From Prochlorococcus sp. AG-402-P18 (lineage in GTDB: Bacteria > Cyanobacteriota > Cyanobacteriia > PCC-6307 > Cyanobiaceae), in the NCBI GenBank assembly GCA_003216275.1, contig QCJC01000001.1, forward strand, positions 1 to 64,000: 64,000 bases of DNA, read 5' to 3'. Shown piece by piece: positions 33,564 through 44,615 of this stretch. Under the pieces are notes generated by a model. That model did no database searches and was not told where the DNA came from. It was given only the letters and a program-made list of their open reading frames with translations. The number at the start of each line of letters is the position of its first letter. The first letter of the stretch is position 1. A program made the translations under genes and the position numbers.

Positions 33564-35831
33564 TTAATTATCTTTAGATTTATGCTTCAAAACCAAAACG
33601 CTAAGAGGAGGAAGGCATAGGTCTATAGAATTTTCATAGCCATGTATGTTGAATAAATCTGTTGATTTTCCTCCCATATTGCCTAAATTTGAGCCTCCGT
33701 ATTGACTTGCATCTGAATTGAAGATTTCTTCATAAAAACCAGCAATAGGCACACCTATTCTGTAATTAGAGTGATTCTGAGGGGTGAAATTTGCCACTAT
33801 TACTAACCATTCTCCATCAGCTTTTTCTCTTCTCATAAAACTTATTACTGAATTTTTATTGTCATCGCAATCAATCCACTGAAATCCATATTCGTCAAAA
33901 TCATTCCTCCATAAGGCTGGTTCTGTCCTGTAGAGCGAATTCAAATCATCTACTAATTTCTGTATACCTTTGTGGGGGTCATAATTAAGAAGATCCCATT
34001 GCAAATCATCCCAAACATTCCATTCTTGGCGTTGGCCAAATTCCATTCCCATAAATATTGTTTTTTTACCTGGGTGAGTCCACATATACGCAAGTAAGGC
34101 TCGTGTATTTGCATACTTTTGCCAGTCATCGCCTGGCATTTTATGTAGGAGATGACTTTTACCATGAACAACTTCATCATGGCTTAAAGCAAGCATAAAG
34201 TTTTCGGTAAAGTTATAACAAATTGAGAAAGTAATGTTGTTTTGATTGAATTGTCTAAACCATGGGTCAATTTCAAAGTAATCGAGCATATCGTGCATCC
34301 AACCCATGTTCCACTTTAGATTGAAACCGAGTCCATCCATGTCAGTTGGTTTAGTGACTCCACTCCACGTTGTTGATTCTTCTGCAATAGAGAGCGCACC
34401 AGGAAAATGTTGAAAAAGAACGTGATTAGCCTGTTGTAAGAATCTGACTGCTTCAAAATTTTGATTCCCTCCATCTTCATTAGGTATCCATTCACCCTCC
34501 GGGCGGAGATAATCTTTGTAAAGCATTGATGCGACTGCATCAACACGTATACCGTCGATATGAAATTGATCAAACCAGAAAATTAGATTTGCAACTAGAA
34601 AATTACGAACTTCATTTCGACTGTAATTGAAAATTAATGTTCCCCATTCTTTATGCTCTCCAATTCTGGGATCTGAATGTTCATACAGATGACTGCCGTC
34701 AAAATAAGAAAGACCATGTTGATCTTTTGGGAAGTGACCTGGAACCCAATCAAGGATTATACCTATGCCTTCTTTATGGCATGAATCAACAAAGGCACGA
34801 AACTCATCGGGAGATCCATATCGACTTGTTGGGGCATACCAACCAGTTACTTGATACCCCCATGACCCATCAAAAGGGTGTTCTGAAATTGGCATAAGCT
34901 CGACATGAGTGAAGCCTCTTTCTTTGACATAGGGAATGACTTTATTAGCTAATTCTTTATATGTAAGCAATCTTGAGCCCGGTTTCATATCTGCCGCTGG
35001 GACGGGGGCTCTATGTTCTCCGTTTGAGTTGATAAAAGGATCTTCAGTGGAGGCATGCATCCAACTGCCTAAATGCATCTCATAAACGGATATCGGTTGA
35101 TCTAAAGGATCTTTCTTATCACGCTTTGACATCCAAGTTTGATCATTCCATTGAAACGAATCGATTTTTGAGATGACTGAGCTTTTCGCTGGTCTTACTT
35201 CATGATGAAAACCATAAGGATCAGCTTTCTCGTAGCAATGTCCTTGTTCAGTTCTAATTTCATATTTGTACAAGTCACCTTCATTTAGACCTGGTATGAA
35301 TAGCTCCCATATCCCTCCCAGACGTTTTTGCATAGGGTGATGTCGTCCATCCCATGAATTGAGATCACCAATAACAGAAATACTTTTTGCATGAGGAGCC
35401 CATAAGCAAAACATAACACCTTGCTTTTTATCTATTTCTGTGAGGTGAGCACCCATCTTTCTCCATATGTGGTGGTGATTCCCCTCCGCGAAAAGATGTC
35501 TATCAATTTCACCCATCCACTCTTGTCTAAAGCTCCAGGGATCATGTTGAACATGTTCAACCCCTCCTCGATTTACTTTTATTTGATAATTAGTACCAGG
35601 ATCTTTTTCTAAAACTCCTTCAAATATCCATTCATGGTTAGGATTTTGGAGCTTGAGCCTTGTTCCTTTTATTTGTAGTTCAACTTCATTTGCCTCTGGC
35701 ATCCATATTCGAATTATCCATTTGTCTTTAAATGGTTGAGGACCAAGTATTGAAAAGGGACTTTCGTGTTTGCATTCAGATAGTCTTTGACCTTCTTCCT
35801 TTAAAGAATCTAGAAGAATAGAAACGGTCAT
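33564..35831 (-). CDS. glgB: 1,4-alpha-glucan branching enzyme
   Basis: Adds alpha-1,6 branches to glycogen. It has 755 residues: an N-terminal carbohydrate-binding domain (about 20-110), a second early-set domain (about 130-220), the GH13 catalytic barrel and a C-terminal beta domain. Catalytic aspartate and glutamate are visible in [14 protein letters not shown] and SIAEESTTW, and the third acid in [11 protein letters not shown]. With glgA starting at 63712 it shows glycogen storage, although the two are far apart. The gene stands alone, with hemE downstream across a 161-base gap. Confidence 0.96.
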   Translation of the reverse strand: MTVSILLDSLKEEGQRLSECKHESPFSILGPQPFKDKWIIRIWMPEANEVELQIKGTRLKLQNPNHEWIFEGVLEKDPGTNYQIKVNRGGVEHVQHDPWSFRQEWMGEIDRHLFAEGNHHHIWRKMGAHLTEIDKKQGVMFCLWAPHAKSISVIGDLNSWDGRHHPMQKRLGGIWELFIPGLNEGDLYKYEIRTEQGHCYEKADPYGFHHEVRPAKSSVISKIDSFQWNDQTWMSKRDKKDPLDQPISVYEMHLGSWMHASTEDPFINSNGEHRAPVPAADMKPGSRLLTYKELANKVIPYVKERGFTHVELMPISEHPFDGSWGYQVTGWYAPTSRYGSPDEFRAFVDSCHKEGIGIILDWVPGHFPKDQHGLSYFDGSHLYEHSDPRIGEHKEWGTLIFNYSRNEVRNFLVANLIFWFDQFHIDGIRVDAVASMLYKDYLRPEGEWIPNEDGGNQNFEAVRFLQQANHVLFQHFPGALSIAEESTTWSGVTKPTDMDGLGFNLKWNMGWMHDMLDYFEIDPWFRQFNQNNITFSICYNFTENFMLALSHDEVVHGKSHLLHKMPGDDWQKYANTRALLAYMWTHPGKKTIFMGMEFGQRQEWNVWDDLQWDLLNYDPHKGIQKLVDDLNSLYRTEPALWRNDFDEYGFQWIDCDDNKNSVISFMRREKADGEWLVIVANFTPQNHSNYRIGVPIAGFYEEIFNSDASQYGGSNLGNMGGKSTDLFNIHGYENSIDLCLPPLSVLVLKHKSKDN

Positions 35832-35887
35832 GACTTATGGCTTAAATAGCTAGTTAGCTTAATCCTATGCAAGTAAATATTGAACCC

Positions 35888-37465
35888 CTAAGAGGAAATA
35901 AGTGATTCAATTTCAAGTTTTGAATTTGAAAGCAATATTGAAATTGTAGTCACTAGACAGTGAGGGCTTGGTCCTTCGCATGGATATTCGCTCTGTCCAG
36001 GATTGATACCAATTGCTGGCCATCCTGATCCTGAGATTGAAATTCTTAAACAATCACCTTCTTTAAATGTGGCAAGTATGGGTTGAAGTCTTATTTTTCT
36101 CGTGCTCTTATTATCTTGATCACATTTTGCAATTCTGAGCACGCCAGTCGAAATTTGAGTGACAATATTTTCAAGCTCATTGGGGATTATTGATAAGGCA
36201 ACGAAAATATCAAAGCTTTCTCTATCACATCTTGTTTCTAAAGTAAGAATTGGGATTCCCTCCAGTCTCAGGTCTTTAGAAATGGGAGTTGATGTAAATA
36301 CAGCGACATCAGGTCGAATATCGAGGTTGAATCTGTTTGCTTCTCCTGGCGTATCACTGAGATGTCCTCCAATTGCTGGTACGGGTCTCCATGGGTCATG
36401 AACTAAATTAACTTCACTATTTACTTTCAAATCAGAAGAAGGGATTAGGGATCCCTCTATATGACTTATTGAGGCTAAACCTTCGCTATGAAGAGTCCAT
36501 GTTGGCGTATCTTTTCTTTCTGAAAATTCCCAACTCTTAGTAGTTAGATTCCAAAGATTAATTTGAGGGAAAAGATACTTTTTGCTGTTTTGTTTTAGAT
36601 GAACGTTGAAAAATTCCAATTGGGTACGTTGTGCATTTTCCCACCATTGAAGATGAGTAGCTGGACCAATCAGTAATTTTGGATTACCTCCAGCATTTTT
36701 TGACTTCTCAAAAATATCTAAAATCCCTTTCAAATGAGGATCCCACCATCCACCCATTAAAAGTAAAGGTTTTTTTAACCAGCTATCTAATGGGGCAAAA
36801 CTTACCCAATGCAGAGACTTGTTTTGAGAAAGGGTTAGCCATTTATAGGCCATTCCTCCTGGATCATTACTTTTAAGTAATTTATGACCATTCAGTAAAT
36901 ATTTTTTTGATTCAAGACTTTCACGGATTTCATACCATGCAGCCCAATTCTTTTCTCTTTGCGCTTTTTGAGCTGCCAACTGTAACCCCCATCCAATCCC
37001 TAAATGCCACCAATATGCGCCACCTTCACAACACCAGTGTTCATTCTCTGAAAGGCCAGTCATCGCAGGGATCATGCAATCAGGAGGAGGAGTCCCTTCC
37101 TCTGCAATGAGCTGGGTAAAGCCTTGATATGAAAATCCAAATGTACCTACTAATCCATTACATTCTGGTAAGGATCGAACCCACTTGTGCGTTTGACTTG
37201 TATCTGAAGCTTCTTGCCTAAAACCTGAAAACTCACCTTCAGATCCACCTTGCCCTCGTACATCTTGTATTACTACTAGGTATCCATTGCTAGCCCACCA
37301 AGAGGGATGTGCATATGTAACTGTCGAAGCAATTTCCCTTCTATATGGCTGGCGCATTAGCAGTACAGGCCATGGCCCTTCCCCATGAGGCATCCAGATC
37401 CTAGATTTTAGTAATGTTCCGTCTCTAAGTCTTAAGTCTTCGTCTCTATATCTTATATAATCCAT
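35888..37465 (-). CDS. CocE/NonD family hydrolase (X-Pro dipeptidyl-peptidase-like)
   Basis: 525-residue alpha/beta hydrolase of the S15/CocE type. The N-terminal part has VQDVRGQGGSEGEF (oxyanion region) and the nucleophile serine in GTFGFSYQG (Ser112). The acid is expected in GGWWDPHLKG and the histidine in LIGPATHLQWW. A C-terminal jelly-roll domain (about 300-520) completes the family layout. Natural substrates may be esters or N-acyl compounds, but I cannot tell which. Its start lies only 7 bases after the stop of the small secreted protein gene, so they are probably co-transcribed. Confidence 0.85.
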   Translation of the reverse strand: MDYIRYRDEDLRLRDGTLLKSRIWMPHGEGPWPVLLMRQPYRREIASTVTYAHPSWWASNGYLVVIQDVRGQGGSEGEFSGFRQEASDTSQTHKWVRSLPECNGLVGTFGFSYQGFTQLIAEEGTPPPDCMIPAMTGLSENEHWCCEGGAYWWHLGIGWGLQLAAQKAQREKNWAAWYEIRESLESKKYLLNGHKLLKSNDPGGMAYKWLTLSQNKSLHWVSFAPLDSWLKKPLLLMGGWWDPHLKGILDIFEKSKNAGGNPKLLIGPATHLQWWENAQRTQLEFFNVHLKQNSKKYLFPQINLWNLTTKSWEFSERKDTPTWTLHSEGLASISHIEGSLIPSSDLKVNSEVNLVHDPWRPVPAIGGHLSDTPGEANRFNLDIRPDVAVFTSTPISKDLRLEGIPILTLETRCDRESFDIFVALSIIPNELENIVTQISTGVLRIAKCDQDNKSTRKIRLQPILATFKEGDCLRISISGSGWPAIGINPGQSEYPCEGPSPHCLVTTISILLSNSKLEIESLISS

Positions 37466-37472
37466 TTTTTCT

Positions 37473-37742
37473 TTAAAAAGTATCCGGGCAATAAAGCCCT
37501 CTTACGTACATCGAGAGGATCTCCGCATCAACTTCGCTTATATTTTTTTGAGTTGAGATTTTTTGTATAGATTTGGGAGAACCAGCAGAAATATTTTCTT
37601 TATTAAGTTCCCTAAAACTTTGACAAATTGATTTTGCTTCTTCAGAATTTCTCTTTACGCCCTCGAGCAGTCTTGATTGAGCCATTGCTTCTTGATTGAT
37701 AGCAATGGATGTAAATATCACTGTAATTAGTAAACCATTCAT
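37473..37742 (-). CDS. Small secreted protein, unknown function
   Basis: Not recognised. 89 residues with an N-terminal signal-like stretch (MNGLLITVIFTSIAINQEAMA) and then a soluble, polar part with two cysteines (AKSICQSF and LYCPDTF) that could form a disulfide. It resembles short periplasmic proteins common in picocyanobacteria. It sits 7 bases upstream of the CocE hydrolase gene. Confidence 0.65.
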   Translation of the reverse strand: MNGLLITVIFTSIAINQEAMAQSRLLEGVKRNSEEAKSICQSFRELNKENISAGSPKSIQKISTQKNISEVDAEILSMYVRGLYCPDTF

Positions 37743-37807
37743 TTCTTTTAGCTTAAACTTATTTTTTATGGTTATTTTATTCTATTATCTAATTGTTCTT
37801 GGGTAAA

Positions 37808-38206
37808 TTAAATAATGCTTTTTTTAGCTTTTTCTATTAAAAAATGAGCTTTGTTTAAATCTATTAATGGAATTCGCCCTGTTTCTAGAAATCTTTCAAA
37901 GCGTCCGGTCTTTTGAACTAGCTCCTGAGGACTAAGTCTTGAAATTGCCTTATTAGAGATCAATCCTGAGTGCATTAATAAAGCAGCTTCATTCAGCTCA
38001 ATCTCTAAAGTACATATAAAATATGCTATGCATTTAAGTCTTTTTAGGTTACGCACGCTTCCCAGGCTCCCATTGATTAGTTTGTGAATTTCTTTTTCAC
38101 TTATAGATAGTAAGGAATCCCATGTATTTATATTATTAGAAAGTAGTATTCTCTCTTCATGATAAAAGCTTTTAGGAAGATTTTTTAAGAATAATCTATT
38201 ATTCAT
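37808..38206 (-). CDS. DUF4332-like protein
   Basis: 132-residue protein from the ATG at 38204-38206 (MNNRLFLKNLPKSFYHEE). The frame is open upstream to 38257, but that part overlaps the neighbouring gene more deeply and looks non-coding. Helix-hairpin-helix-like repeats (LLSISEKEIHKLINGSLGSVRNLKRL and LSPQELVQKTGRFERFL) fit the DUF4332 family, whose function is not established and which may bind DNA. It overlaps the stop of the Ycf51-like gene by 8 bases, indicating translational coupling. Confidence 0.7.
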   Translation of the reverse strand: MNNRLFLKNLPKSFYHEERILLSNNINTWDSLLSISEKEIHKLINGSLGSVRNLKRLKCIAYFICTLEIELNEAALLMHSGLISNKAISRLSPQELVQKTGRFERFLETGRIPLIDLNKAHFLIEKAKKSII

Positions 38207-38738
38207 AAGTCTCAAATGAATAGTCCTCATCATTATCAGCCATATCTGATAAGTCATTATTTGGAAGATAGTTTCTTTTTGTTAATTCTATTATTTTTGA
38301 TTCTTTTAAATCATTTATTACCTCACCAAGAATAATTGGTTTGCTAATTCCGTCTCCTGCTGGTTCAATCTTTCTGAGCCTAACTTTTACTTGAGCACCA
38401 TTTCTATTCCCTCCTTTTAAGTTACTAGCTATTTGAAGCAATGTTGGGTGGATAGCTTCTTCAGGAAAATCATCTGAAGCTTGTGCAACAACTAAATCAA
38501 ATCCATTGTCATAAACTATAGGGGCATATTTGTATCCTTCTACATTGTAAGGAGGAGTATAACTTTGCTCGAAGGCCCAGCAACTAGCAGATAATAAAAG
38601 AGTAAAAATTGTTATACCAGTTAGTCGAAATTTAATTCCCCACCTAAATAAATAAGCCAAAATAGTCAAGATACCAAGTCCTGAACCTCCCCAGGCTAGC
38701 CATTTCGTTACTTGCTGGATAACTTCACTCATAGACAT
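38199..38738 (-). CDS. Ycf51-like (DUF2518) membrane protein
   Basis: 179-residue protein with two N-terminal hydrophobic helices (WGGSGLGILTILAYLF and TGITIFTLLLSASCWAF), then a soluble domain. The sequence SYTPPYNVEGYKYAPIVYDNG is typical of DUF2518/Ycf51, a family of cyanobacteria and some algal plastids with no assigned function. The C terminus is acidic (MADNDEDYSFETYE). It is transcribed divergently from the TamB-like gene, 67 bases away. Confidence 0.78.
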   Translation of the reverse strand: MSMSEVIQQVTKWLAWGGSGLGILTILAYLFRWGIKFRLTGITIFTLLLSASCWAFEQSYTPPYNVEGYKYAPIVYDNGFDLVVAQASDDFPEEAIHPTLLQIASNLKGGNRNGAQVKVRLRKIEPAGDGISKPIILGEVINDLKESKIIELTKRNYLPNNDLSDMADNDEDYSFETYE

Positions 38739-38805
38739 AGGCTGGTTTCTCCTGAATTGATTCTTTATAGTTTGTTAGCTCCCCCAAGTTTGAGAATAAT
38801 GTTTC

Positions 38806-41800
38806 ATGGGAGATGAGAGGAGTTCTAAAAGATTAAAGCAGTGGGGACTGGCTGGGACCTTTGTGGTGCTTGGTGGTGTTTTGATTTGGAGTGGCTCGGA
38901 TCTCTTAGTCGCTAGAACTATAAGCCGCTTTTCTCCCCAAATAGAAAAAACATTATCTAATTCATTAGGACATCCTTTGAAATTAGGTTCTTACAAGGGG
39001 CTTAGACCATGGGGGGTTGAGTTGGGGGCAACGAAGTTACTTCCAGGTATAAAAGATTCTTCTTCTGTAAATATTGCAACTTTAACAGTTAAATTTGCAC
39101 CTTTTGCAAGTTTATTTAATTGGCAACCAGTGGCAATATTTAATCCAAAGGGAACCGAAATAATACTAAGCAAAAATGAAACCGGTTCTTTTTGGGTTGT
39201 TCCTCCATCTGATAAGTCTAAAAAAGTTAATCTTCAACTAAAGTTTAATCTAAAAGAACCAACCAAAGTTGTATTTAGACCTGGAGAAACGACATTACTT
39301 GCAAGGGGAAATATTGGTCTTGATCTTGCTAAAAAAAAGATTTTTGGCTCAATTAATGTTTATTCAAAAAATCAAGGAAGTCTCTTTCTTTCTGGAAAGG
39401 GGTTTTGGAATGGATTAGAGTTTCAAACTCAAGCAAGAATTAATAAACTTAGACTTGATGTATTGCAGAGTATTTTAGGTAATGATTCATCTGTTATTAC
39501 ACAAGGCGATATTAATGGTAATTGGAATTTAGGGATAAAAAAAGGTTTAATTAGATGTAGCGGAGATCTATCTGTAAATAATCTAACTTTAAGAGGAGGT
39601 ATTTTAAGTGATACTTTATCTACTGATAAATCAAAAATAATATGTGATAATAATAAGTTTAAGATAATAGATACAAACTGGAAATATGGTTATTGGAATA
39701 TATTTAATTCATTTGAAATACCTATCAATAAAAAGAATAAAACTTATATAAAATCTGATATGAATATTAAGATAAAAGATTTCGAACACAAGCCTCTTTC
39801 TTTTAAATTGAATTTACCTATTTCTATAGTAGATAGACGCTTTATCCTTGGAAATCTAAATGGTAATTTTAATTTAGAATCTTTCCCCTTAGGAGCTTTA
39901 AGTCCAATAATAAATGCTTCATTATCAGGCAATTTGAATGCAAATGGCTATTTTAAAGGCCCCTTATCTTCATTAAACTCTAAGATTAATCTTTCTTTAG
40001 ATAATCCTCAAGTTAATGGTATTCGTTTAAGAGAAAAATGGAATGGTACTTTTACACGAATTCCAGATAAAAAGAGATGGGGGAGTTTAAAAATGCTATC
40101 TGAAGGTTCCTCAGTACCTGGTAATCTTCAACTTAACCTAAATAAGGATGGCAATCTTAATGATTTAGTTTTAAATAGACTGGGTGGAGAAATAATTTTA
40201 AAACCTAATTTAAATTCTTTTCAATGGAATGCTAATAAATTTAGATTAGACCGTGTTGAGGTTGCTTTTCCTCCTGAAAAAAGCTTTAAGCGAATATTTG
40301 GAGAAGTTTCTGGTGATGGAAATTTCTCACTCGATCCTCTATTTGTTAATGGTGAGTTGAATTTAAATTATTTTAGACTATTAGGCTTCAAATTGAGAAA
40401 GGCAAGTATTAAAGGTCAAATTAACAATTCAGCAACTAATTTAACAGGTGAATTAATTCCATCTGAAAATGGAAAGATTCAATTTGATATCAATAAAGAA
40501 TCTGAATTTTCTTTATCAGCTAATGTTAACGATGTTAGCTCGAGTTGGCTTGCTGCTACAGCATTAGAGTTTCCTAAATTAGGCTTGAAGTACTCAGAGG
40601 CAATAGGTAAAGTTGAAGATTTAGGAGTGCTTGTAATAGGTTCTCCTGATAGTTCGATAGATAATCAGTTAGAAGCTTTAACTAAATCTCAGGATTCATA
40701 TAGAGAAGAGATTTCTAAGGTAAATAGTAAGAGTTTTATTAATCCTTATAATCTTAATGGCAATGTTAATGCAGATATTACATTAACTGGCCCAAATTTA
40801 TCTGATTTAACGTTAAAGGCAAAGGCATTTGGTAAGGTTTGGACTGATCAAATAATGGTAATAAGTAAAAATGAAATAAAGCCTTTTAAGGTCACTTTCA
40901 ATGGGAATTTAGGTTCTGGAGATGGTAGCTTTTCCTTGCTTCATTTTAATTATTCATTATTATCTTTGCTTGTACCGATACCTTCCTCTATTAAGGGTTA
41001 TTTTGGCTTAGATGGTAAATATAGTTTAGGTAATAATTCTCCAAAAGTTACTGCAGACTTTATTATTGATGATACTAAAATTTATAATAGAGATATTATT
41101 TTAGATAATGGAAATATTTTATTTAAAGATAATTATATTGACTTCGATATTGCTCTAAGGGATAAATCTTCGAAAAATCCTATTGAATTAAGTGGAATTT
41201 ATCCATTGTCTAGTTCTTTACCTATTGATCTAAAAGTCGAATCTCATGGAGATGGATTAGCTTTCTTAACAGGACTAACAAAAGGTAGTGTGTCTTGGAC
41301 TTCTGGGTCGGCTGACCTGAGTTTATTGATAAGTGGAACACCTGCAAGACCTGTCGCTAATGGTTTTTTGGTTTTAAAAAATACTAATCTTATTTTTCAA
41401 AATAAAGAAATTAGTAGCTTAGATAGCGCAATGGTGTTTGATTTCAACAGAGTTGAAGTCCGAGAACTCAGAGCCAATATTGGCTCTAATGGCGTAATTG
41501 ATGGTCAAGGGGGAATCTCATTATTTGATTCTCAATTAATTGAAAGTGAGCCATTGGCTTTTTCTATTGAGAATACGCGTATTAAAACGGCATATACTGA
41601 TATCAGCGTTTCATCAAAGATTATTGTTAAAGGATCTATTTTGAAGCCTCAATTAGCCGGCGAAGTATTTATTTCAGAGGGATCTATTTTTGCTAAAAGA
41701 GCTAATAATTCAGAAAAGACTACCTCTGATAAAGCTCAGTCTAATAAAGATTCTAAGCCTAGAAAATCTCGTAGGTTTCCTGAGCAAGACTGGAACCTAA

Positions 41801-42765
41801 GCGAACCCCTCGTTTTATTTATTCAAAATGAGGATGCTCCTACAAGTCGAATAGTGAGCGATGGGTGGCCTAAAGGATTTGAATCCTTAATATTTGATAA
41901 TTTAAAGCTGGTACTTGGACCTTCTTTGCGATTGGTTTCTCAACCTTTGACGAGCTTTGAAACGAATGGATTTCTATTTTTGAATGGTGCCTTTGATGAG
42001 ACTCTTGATATCAGTGGAGTTATTAAACTTGTGAGTGGCTACGTTAATCTTTTTACGACTACTTTTAATTTAGATCAAAGTGAACCTAATGTAGCCGTAT
42101 TTGTACCTTCTATGGGCTTAGTTCCATATGTTGACGTGACTTTGAAAAGTCGCGTTCCAGATAACGTTAGAGACTCAAGTAACTTTTCCTCTAATGGTAT
42201 GGCATCATTTGGTATTGGAGGATCTCGTTTCGTAAATGTAGAAGTGACTGCTTCTGGACCTGCGGATCGAATTAGTGAAAACTTTCAATTAAGAAGTACA
42301 CCAACTATGGGAAGAAGTGAGTTGTTAGGACTGATTGGGGGTAATTCTCTTACAAATTTATTAACTAGTGGGGGGGATAGTGCTGTTATCACTAGCTTTT
42401 TGAATAGATCTTTTGCTTCGTATCTGCAAGGCAATATAAATGGATTTTTGAGTGATAGGCTTCAACTATCTTTGTATCCTACTTATTTAAGTGGATCAGA
42501 TTTGGATGATGATGCCAGTGATAGTAGTCCGACAAGTACAGACCAAGAGGATACGACTCTTCTAGGCAAACAGGCATGGGTTACTGAAATAGGAGTTGAC
42601 CTTACGGATAAAATTAATTTTTCAGTTCAGGCTGCTCCCAACCGACAAGATATTCCACCTAAAGGAAATATTACTTTTCAAATGAATCCAAATATAGGTT
42701 TACTTGGTTCTTTTGATAAAAATGGGAATTGGCAAAGTCAGGTACAACTTTTCTTTAGGTATTAG
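38806..42765 (+). CDS. TamB-type translocation/lipid-transport protein
   Basis: Very long protein of 1319 residues with a single N-terminal membrane anchor (about 14-34, GLAGTFVVLGGVLIWSGSDLL). The body is repetitive beta-rich (recurrent N/S/G, I/L alternation), the pattern of AsmA/TamB-like bridge proteins. The C-terminal 350 residues resemble the TamB domain (DUF490): FETNGFLFLNGAFDETLDISG and FQLRSTPTMGRSELLGLIGG with an amphipathic end NWQSQVQLFFRY. TamB-family proteins span the periplasm and move lipids or help outer-membrane proteins; cyanobacterial and plastid (TIC236) relatives are known. I infer the same role here. Confidence 0.88.
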   Translation: MGDERSSKRLKQWGLAGTFVVLGGVLIWSGSDLLVARTISRFSPQIEKTLSNSLGHPLKLGSYKGLRPWGVELGATKLLPGIKDSSSVNIATLTVKFAPFASLFNWQPVAIFNPKGTEIILSKNETGSFWVVPPSDKSKKVNLQLKFNLKEPTKVVFRPGETTLLARGNIGLDLAKKKIFGSINVYSKNQGSLFLSGKGFWNGLEFQTQARINKLRLDVLQSILGNDSSVITQGDINGNWNLGIKKGLIRCSGDLSVNNLTLRGGILSDTLSTDKSKIICDNNKFKIIDTNWKYGYWNIFNSFEIPINKKNKTYIKSDMNIKIKDFEHKPLSFKLNLPISIVDRRFILGNLNGNFNLESFPLGALSPIINASLSGNLNANGYFKGPLSSLNSKINLSLDNPQVNGIRLREKWNGTFTRIPDKKRWGSLKMLSEGSSVPGNLQLNLNKDGNLNDLVLNRLGGEIILKPNLNSFQWNANKFRLDRVEVAFPPEKSFKRIFGEVSGDGNFSLDPLFVNGELNLNYFRLLGFKLRKASIKGQINNSATNLTGELIPSENGKIQFDINKESEFSLSANVNDVSSSWLAATALEFPKLGLKYSEAIGKVEDLGVLVIGSPDSSIDNQLEALTKSQDSYREEISKVNSKSFINPYNLNGNVNADITLTGPNLSDLTLKAKAFGKVWTDQIMVISKNEIKPFKVTFNGNLGSGDGSFSLLHFNYSLLSLLVPIPSSIKGYFGLDGKYSLGNNSPKVTADFIIDDTKIYNRDIILDNGNILFKDNYIDFDIALRDKSSKNPIELSGIYPLSSSLPIDLKVESHGDGLAFLTGLTKGSVSWTSGSADLSLLISGTPARPVANGFLVLKNTNLIFQNKEISSLDSAMVFDFNRVEVRELRANIGSNGVIDGQGGISLFDSQLIESEPLAFSIENTRIKTAYTDISVSSKIIVKGSILKPQLAGEVFISEGSIFAKRANNSEKTTSDKAQSNKDSKPRKSRRFPEQDWNLSEPLVLFIQNEDAPTSRIVSDGWPKGFESLIFDNLKLVLGPSLRLVSQPLTSFETNGFLFLNGAFDETLDISGVIKLVSGYVNLFTTTFNLDQSEPNVAVFVPSMGLVPYVDVTLKSRVPDNVRDSSNFSSNGMASFGIGGSRFVNVEVTASGPADRISENFQLRSTPTMGRSELLGLIGGNSLTNLLTSGGDSAVITSFLNRSFASYLQGNINGFLSDRLQLSLYPTYLSGSDLDDDASDSSPTSTDQEDTTLLGKQAWVTEIGVDLTDKINFSVQAAPNRQDIPPKGNITFQMNPNIGLLGSFDKNGNWQSQVQLFFRY

Positions 42766-42808
42766 ATCAAAGAATACTTGATTAAAACTATCTAATTGAA
42801 GATGACCT

Positions 42809-42830
42809 AGCTCGATTGAGTTTTATCTTT
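42809..42830 (+). terminator. Possible weak terminator after the TamB-like gene
   Basis: Short stem AGCTC / GAGTT (42809-42822, one wobble) with loop GATT, followed by TTATCTTTTTTTATT. The stem is only 5 bp, so termination is uncertain, but the T-rich tail and position 44 bases after the stop fit. Confidence 0.35.
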
Positions 42831-42912
42831 TTTTATTGCTTGATTAGGCATCGAAGGAATATTTTAAAGCTAAGTAAAAAATCATCTTTGAACAAAGGTA
42901 GATCTAAAACTT

Positions 42913-44229
42913 ATGAGTACAAAATTATCAGTTCCTGATCCTTCTCCCAAGCTAATTAAAATAGCTGAGAGTGCAAAAGAAGCTTCTATTTCTCTAGGTC
43001 AAGCCACTAATAAACAAAGGTGCGAGATTTTGAGAGAAATGGCAAATGCTTTGAATAAAAATGCTGATGAAATTTTAAAAGCAAATTTAATAGATCTTGA
43101 AAGATCAGAAAAAGAAGGGTTGAATAAATCACTTTTATCAAGACTTCAGTTAACAAAAAACAAACTCAAAGGATGTATTGATGGTGTTCTAAAAGTTGCA
43201 AATCTTGCAGATCCAATTGGTAAAAGACAGCTTCATCGAAAGTTAGATGAAAACCTTATTCTGGAGAGAGTGACAGTCCCATTGGGTGTGTTAGGAGTGA
43301 TTTTTGAATCCAGACCAGATGCCTTAATTCAAATAGCTTCTCTTGCTGTTCGGTCTGGTAATGGAGCTTTATTGAAAGGAGGAAGTGAAGCAAGAGCTAC
43401 TAATCAAGCGATTATGGACTCTCTTGATATGGGATTAATCAAATCAGATGTGGGTGCAGGAGCGTTGTCTTTGCTTACTACACGTCAAGAAAGTCTAGGC
43501 TTATTACGTTTAGATAGATTTATAAATTTGATAATACCAAGAGGAAGTAATGAATTAGTTCAATTTATTCAAGACAATACAAGTATTCCTGTTTTGGGTC
43601 ATGCTGATGGAATTTGTCATCTTTATGTAGATGATTCTGTAGATATAGATAAAGCTATAAGCATAGCTTTGGATAGTAAGATACAATATCCCGCTGCTTG
43701 TAATGCAATTGAGACATTATTAATTCATGAAAATATTGCTGATGTGTTTTTGAAAAAAGGTTTGCCAATTTTCTCCAATGCAGGAGTTACGTTAAAGGGC
43801 GATGCTAAGAGTCAATCGTTAGGGGTAACAAAACCAGCTACAGATTTAGACTGGTCTACAGAATATCTGGACTTAATTCTTTCGATAAAAATTGTTCGTA
43901 ATGTAGATGAGGCTATTGAACATATTCGGAAATATAGTTCTCGTCATACTGAAGCAATAGCTACAAATAAAAAAGAAGTTGCCGAAAAATTTCTTCATTC
44001 AGTTGATAGCGCAGGTGTTTACCATAATTGCTCCACTCGTTTTGCTGATGGTTTTCGATACGGGTTTGGAGCTGAAGTTGGGATCAGTACTCAAACTCTA
44101 CCTCCAAGAGGTCCAGTCGGTTTGGAGGGCTTGGTTACTTATCGCTACTTTCTTAGAGGTGATGGAGATCTTGTTAAGGATTTTGCTTCTGGAGATAGAA
44201 GTTTTTCTCATACGGACTTGCCATTATGA
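42913..44229 (+). CDS. proA: Gamma-glutamyl phosphate reductase
   Basis: NADPH-dependent reduction of gamma-glutamyl phosphate to glutamate semialdehyde in proline synthesis. It has 438 residues. Motifs are [16 protein letters not shown] near the N terminus of the cofactor domain, GGSEARATN, the catalytic cysteine in [15 protein letters not shown], and the terminal [27 protein letters not shown]. The start (ATG) gives the usual N-terminal helix. It overlaps folB by 4 bases (ATGA), and both continue into the lipase-like gene in a tight three-gene run. Confidence 0.96.
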   Translation: MSTKLSVPDPSPKLIKIAESAKEASISLGQATNKQRCEILREMANALNKNADEILKANLIDLERSEKEGLNKSLLSRLQLTKNKLKGCIDGVLKVANLADPIGKRQLHRKLDENLILERVTVPLGVLGVIFESRPDALIQIASLAVRSGNGALLKGGSEARATNQAIMDSLDMGLIKSDVGAGALSLLTTRQESLGLLRLDRFINLIIPRGSNELVQFIQDNTSIPVLGHADGICHLYVDDSVDIDKAISIALDSKIQYPAACNAIETLLIHENIADVFLKKGLPIFSNAGVTLKGDAKSQSLGVTKPATDLDWSTEYLDLILSIKIVRNVDEAIEHIRKYSSRHTEAIATNKKEVAEKFLHSVDSAGVYHNCSTRFADGFRYGFGAEVGISTQTLPPRGPVGLEGLVTYRYFLRGDGDLVKDFASGDRSFSHTDLPL

Positions 44230-44615
44230 ATCAATTTGATAATTCAAGTGCTATTCATATAAAAGATATAAATCTTTGGGCTCATGTTGGTGTTTTAGAA
44301 AGTGAACGTACACATGGTCAAAGCTTTGTTCTTGATATCATCTTTTGGTTGAATTTGGATGAGTCCTCAAAGCTTGATAAATTGGAGAAATCTATAGATT
44401 ATAGCGAAGCAGTTAAGGCCGTTCAAAAACTTTCATTTGAAATTAAATGTTTAACGATTGAATATTTTAGTGAGCAAATTTTGAATCTTCTTGAATCTTT
44501 ATATGGTCAAGTTCCTATGAATATAATGCTGAGGAAATGCTCTCCACCAATACCTGGATTTACTGGAAGTGTTTTGATTGAAAAACAAAGGAATTTCTCA
44601 TCTCTAATTAATTGA
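44226..44615 (+). CDS. folB: Dihydroneopterin aldolase
   Basis: Splits 7,8-dihydroneopterin to 6-hydroxymethyl-dihydropterin and glycolaldehyde in folate synthesis. It has 129 residues, T-fold. Seen are [20 protein letters not shown] with the conserved glutamate, DYSEAVKAV, and the catalytic lysine region at the end ([20 protein letters not shown]). The ATG overlaps the proA stop, and the stop overlaps the TTG start of the next gene (TTGA). All three are coupled in translation. Confidence 0.92.
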   Translation: MNQFDNSSAIHIKDINLWAHVGVLESERTHGQSFVLDIIFWLNLDESSKLDKLEKSIDYSEAVKAVQKLSFEIKCLTIEYFSEQILNLLESLYGQVPMNIMLRKCSPPIPGFTGSVLIEKQRNFSSLIN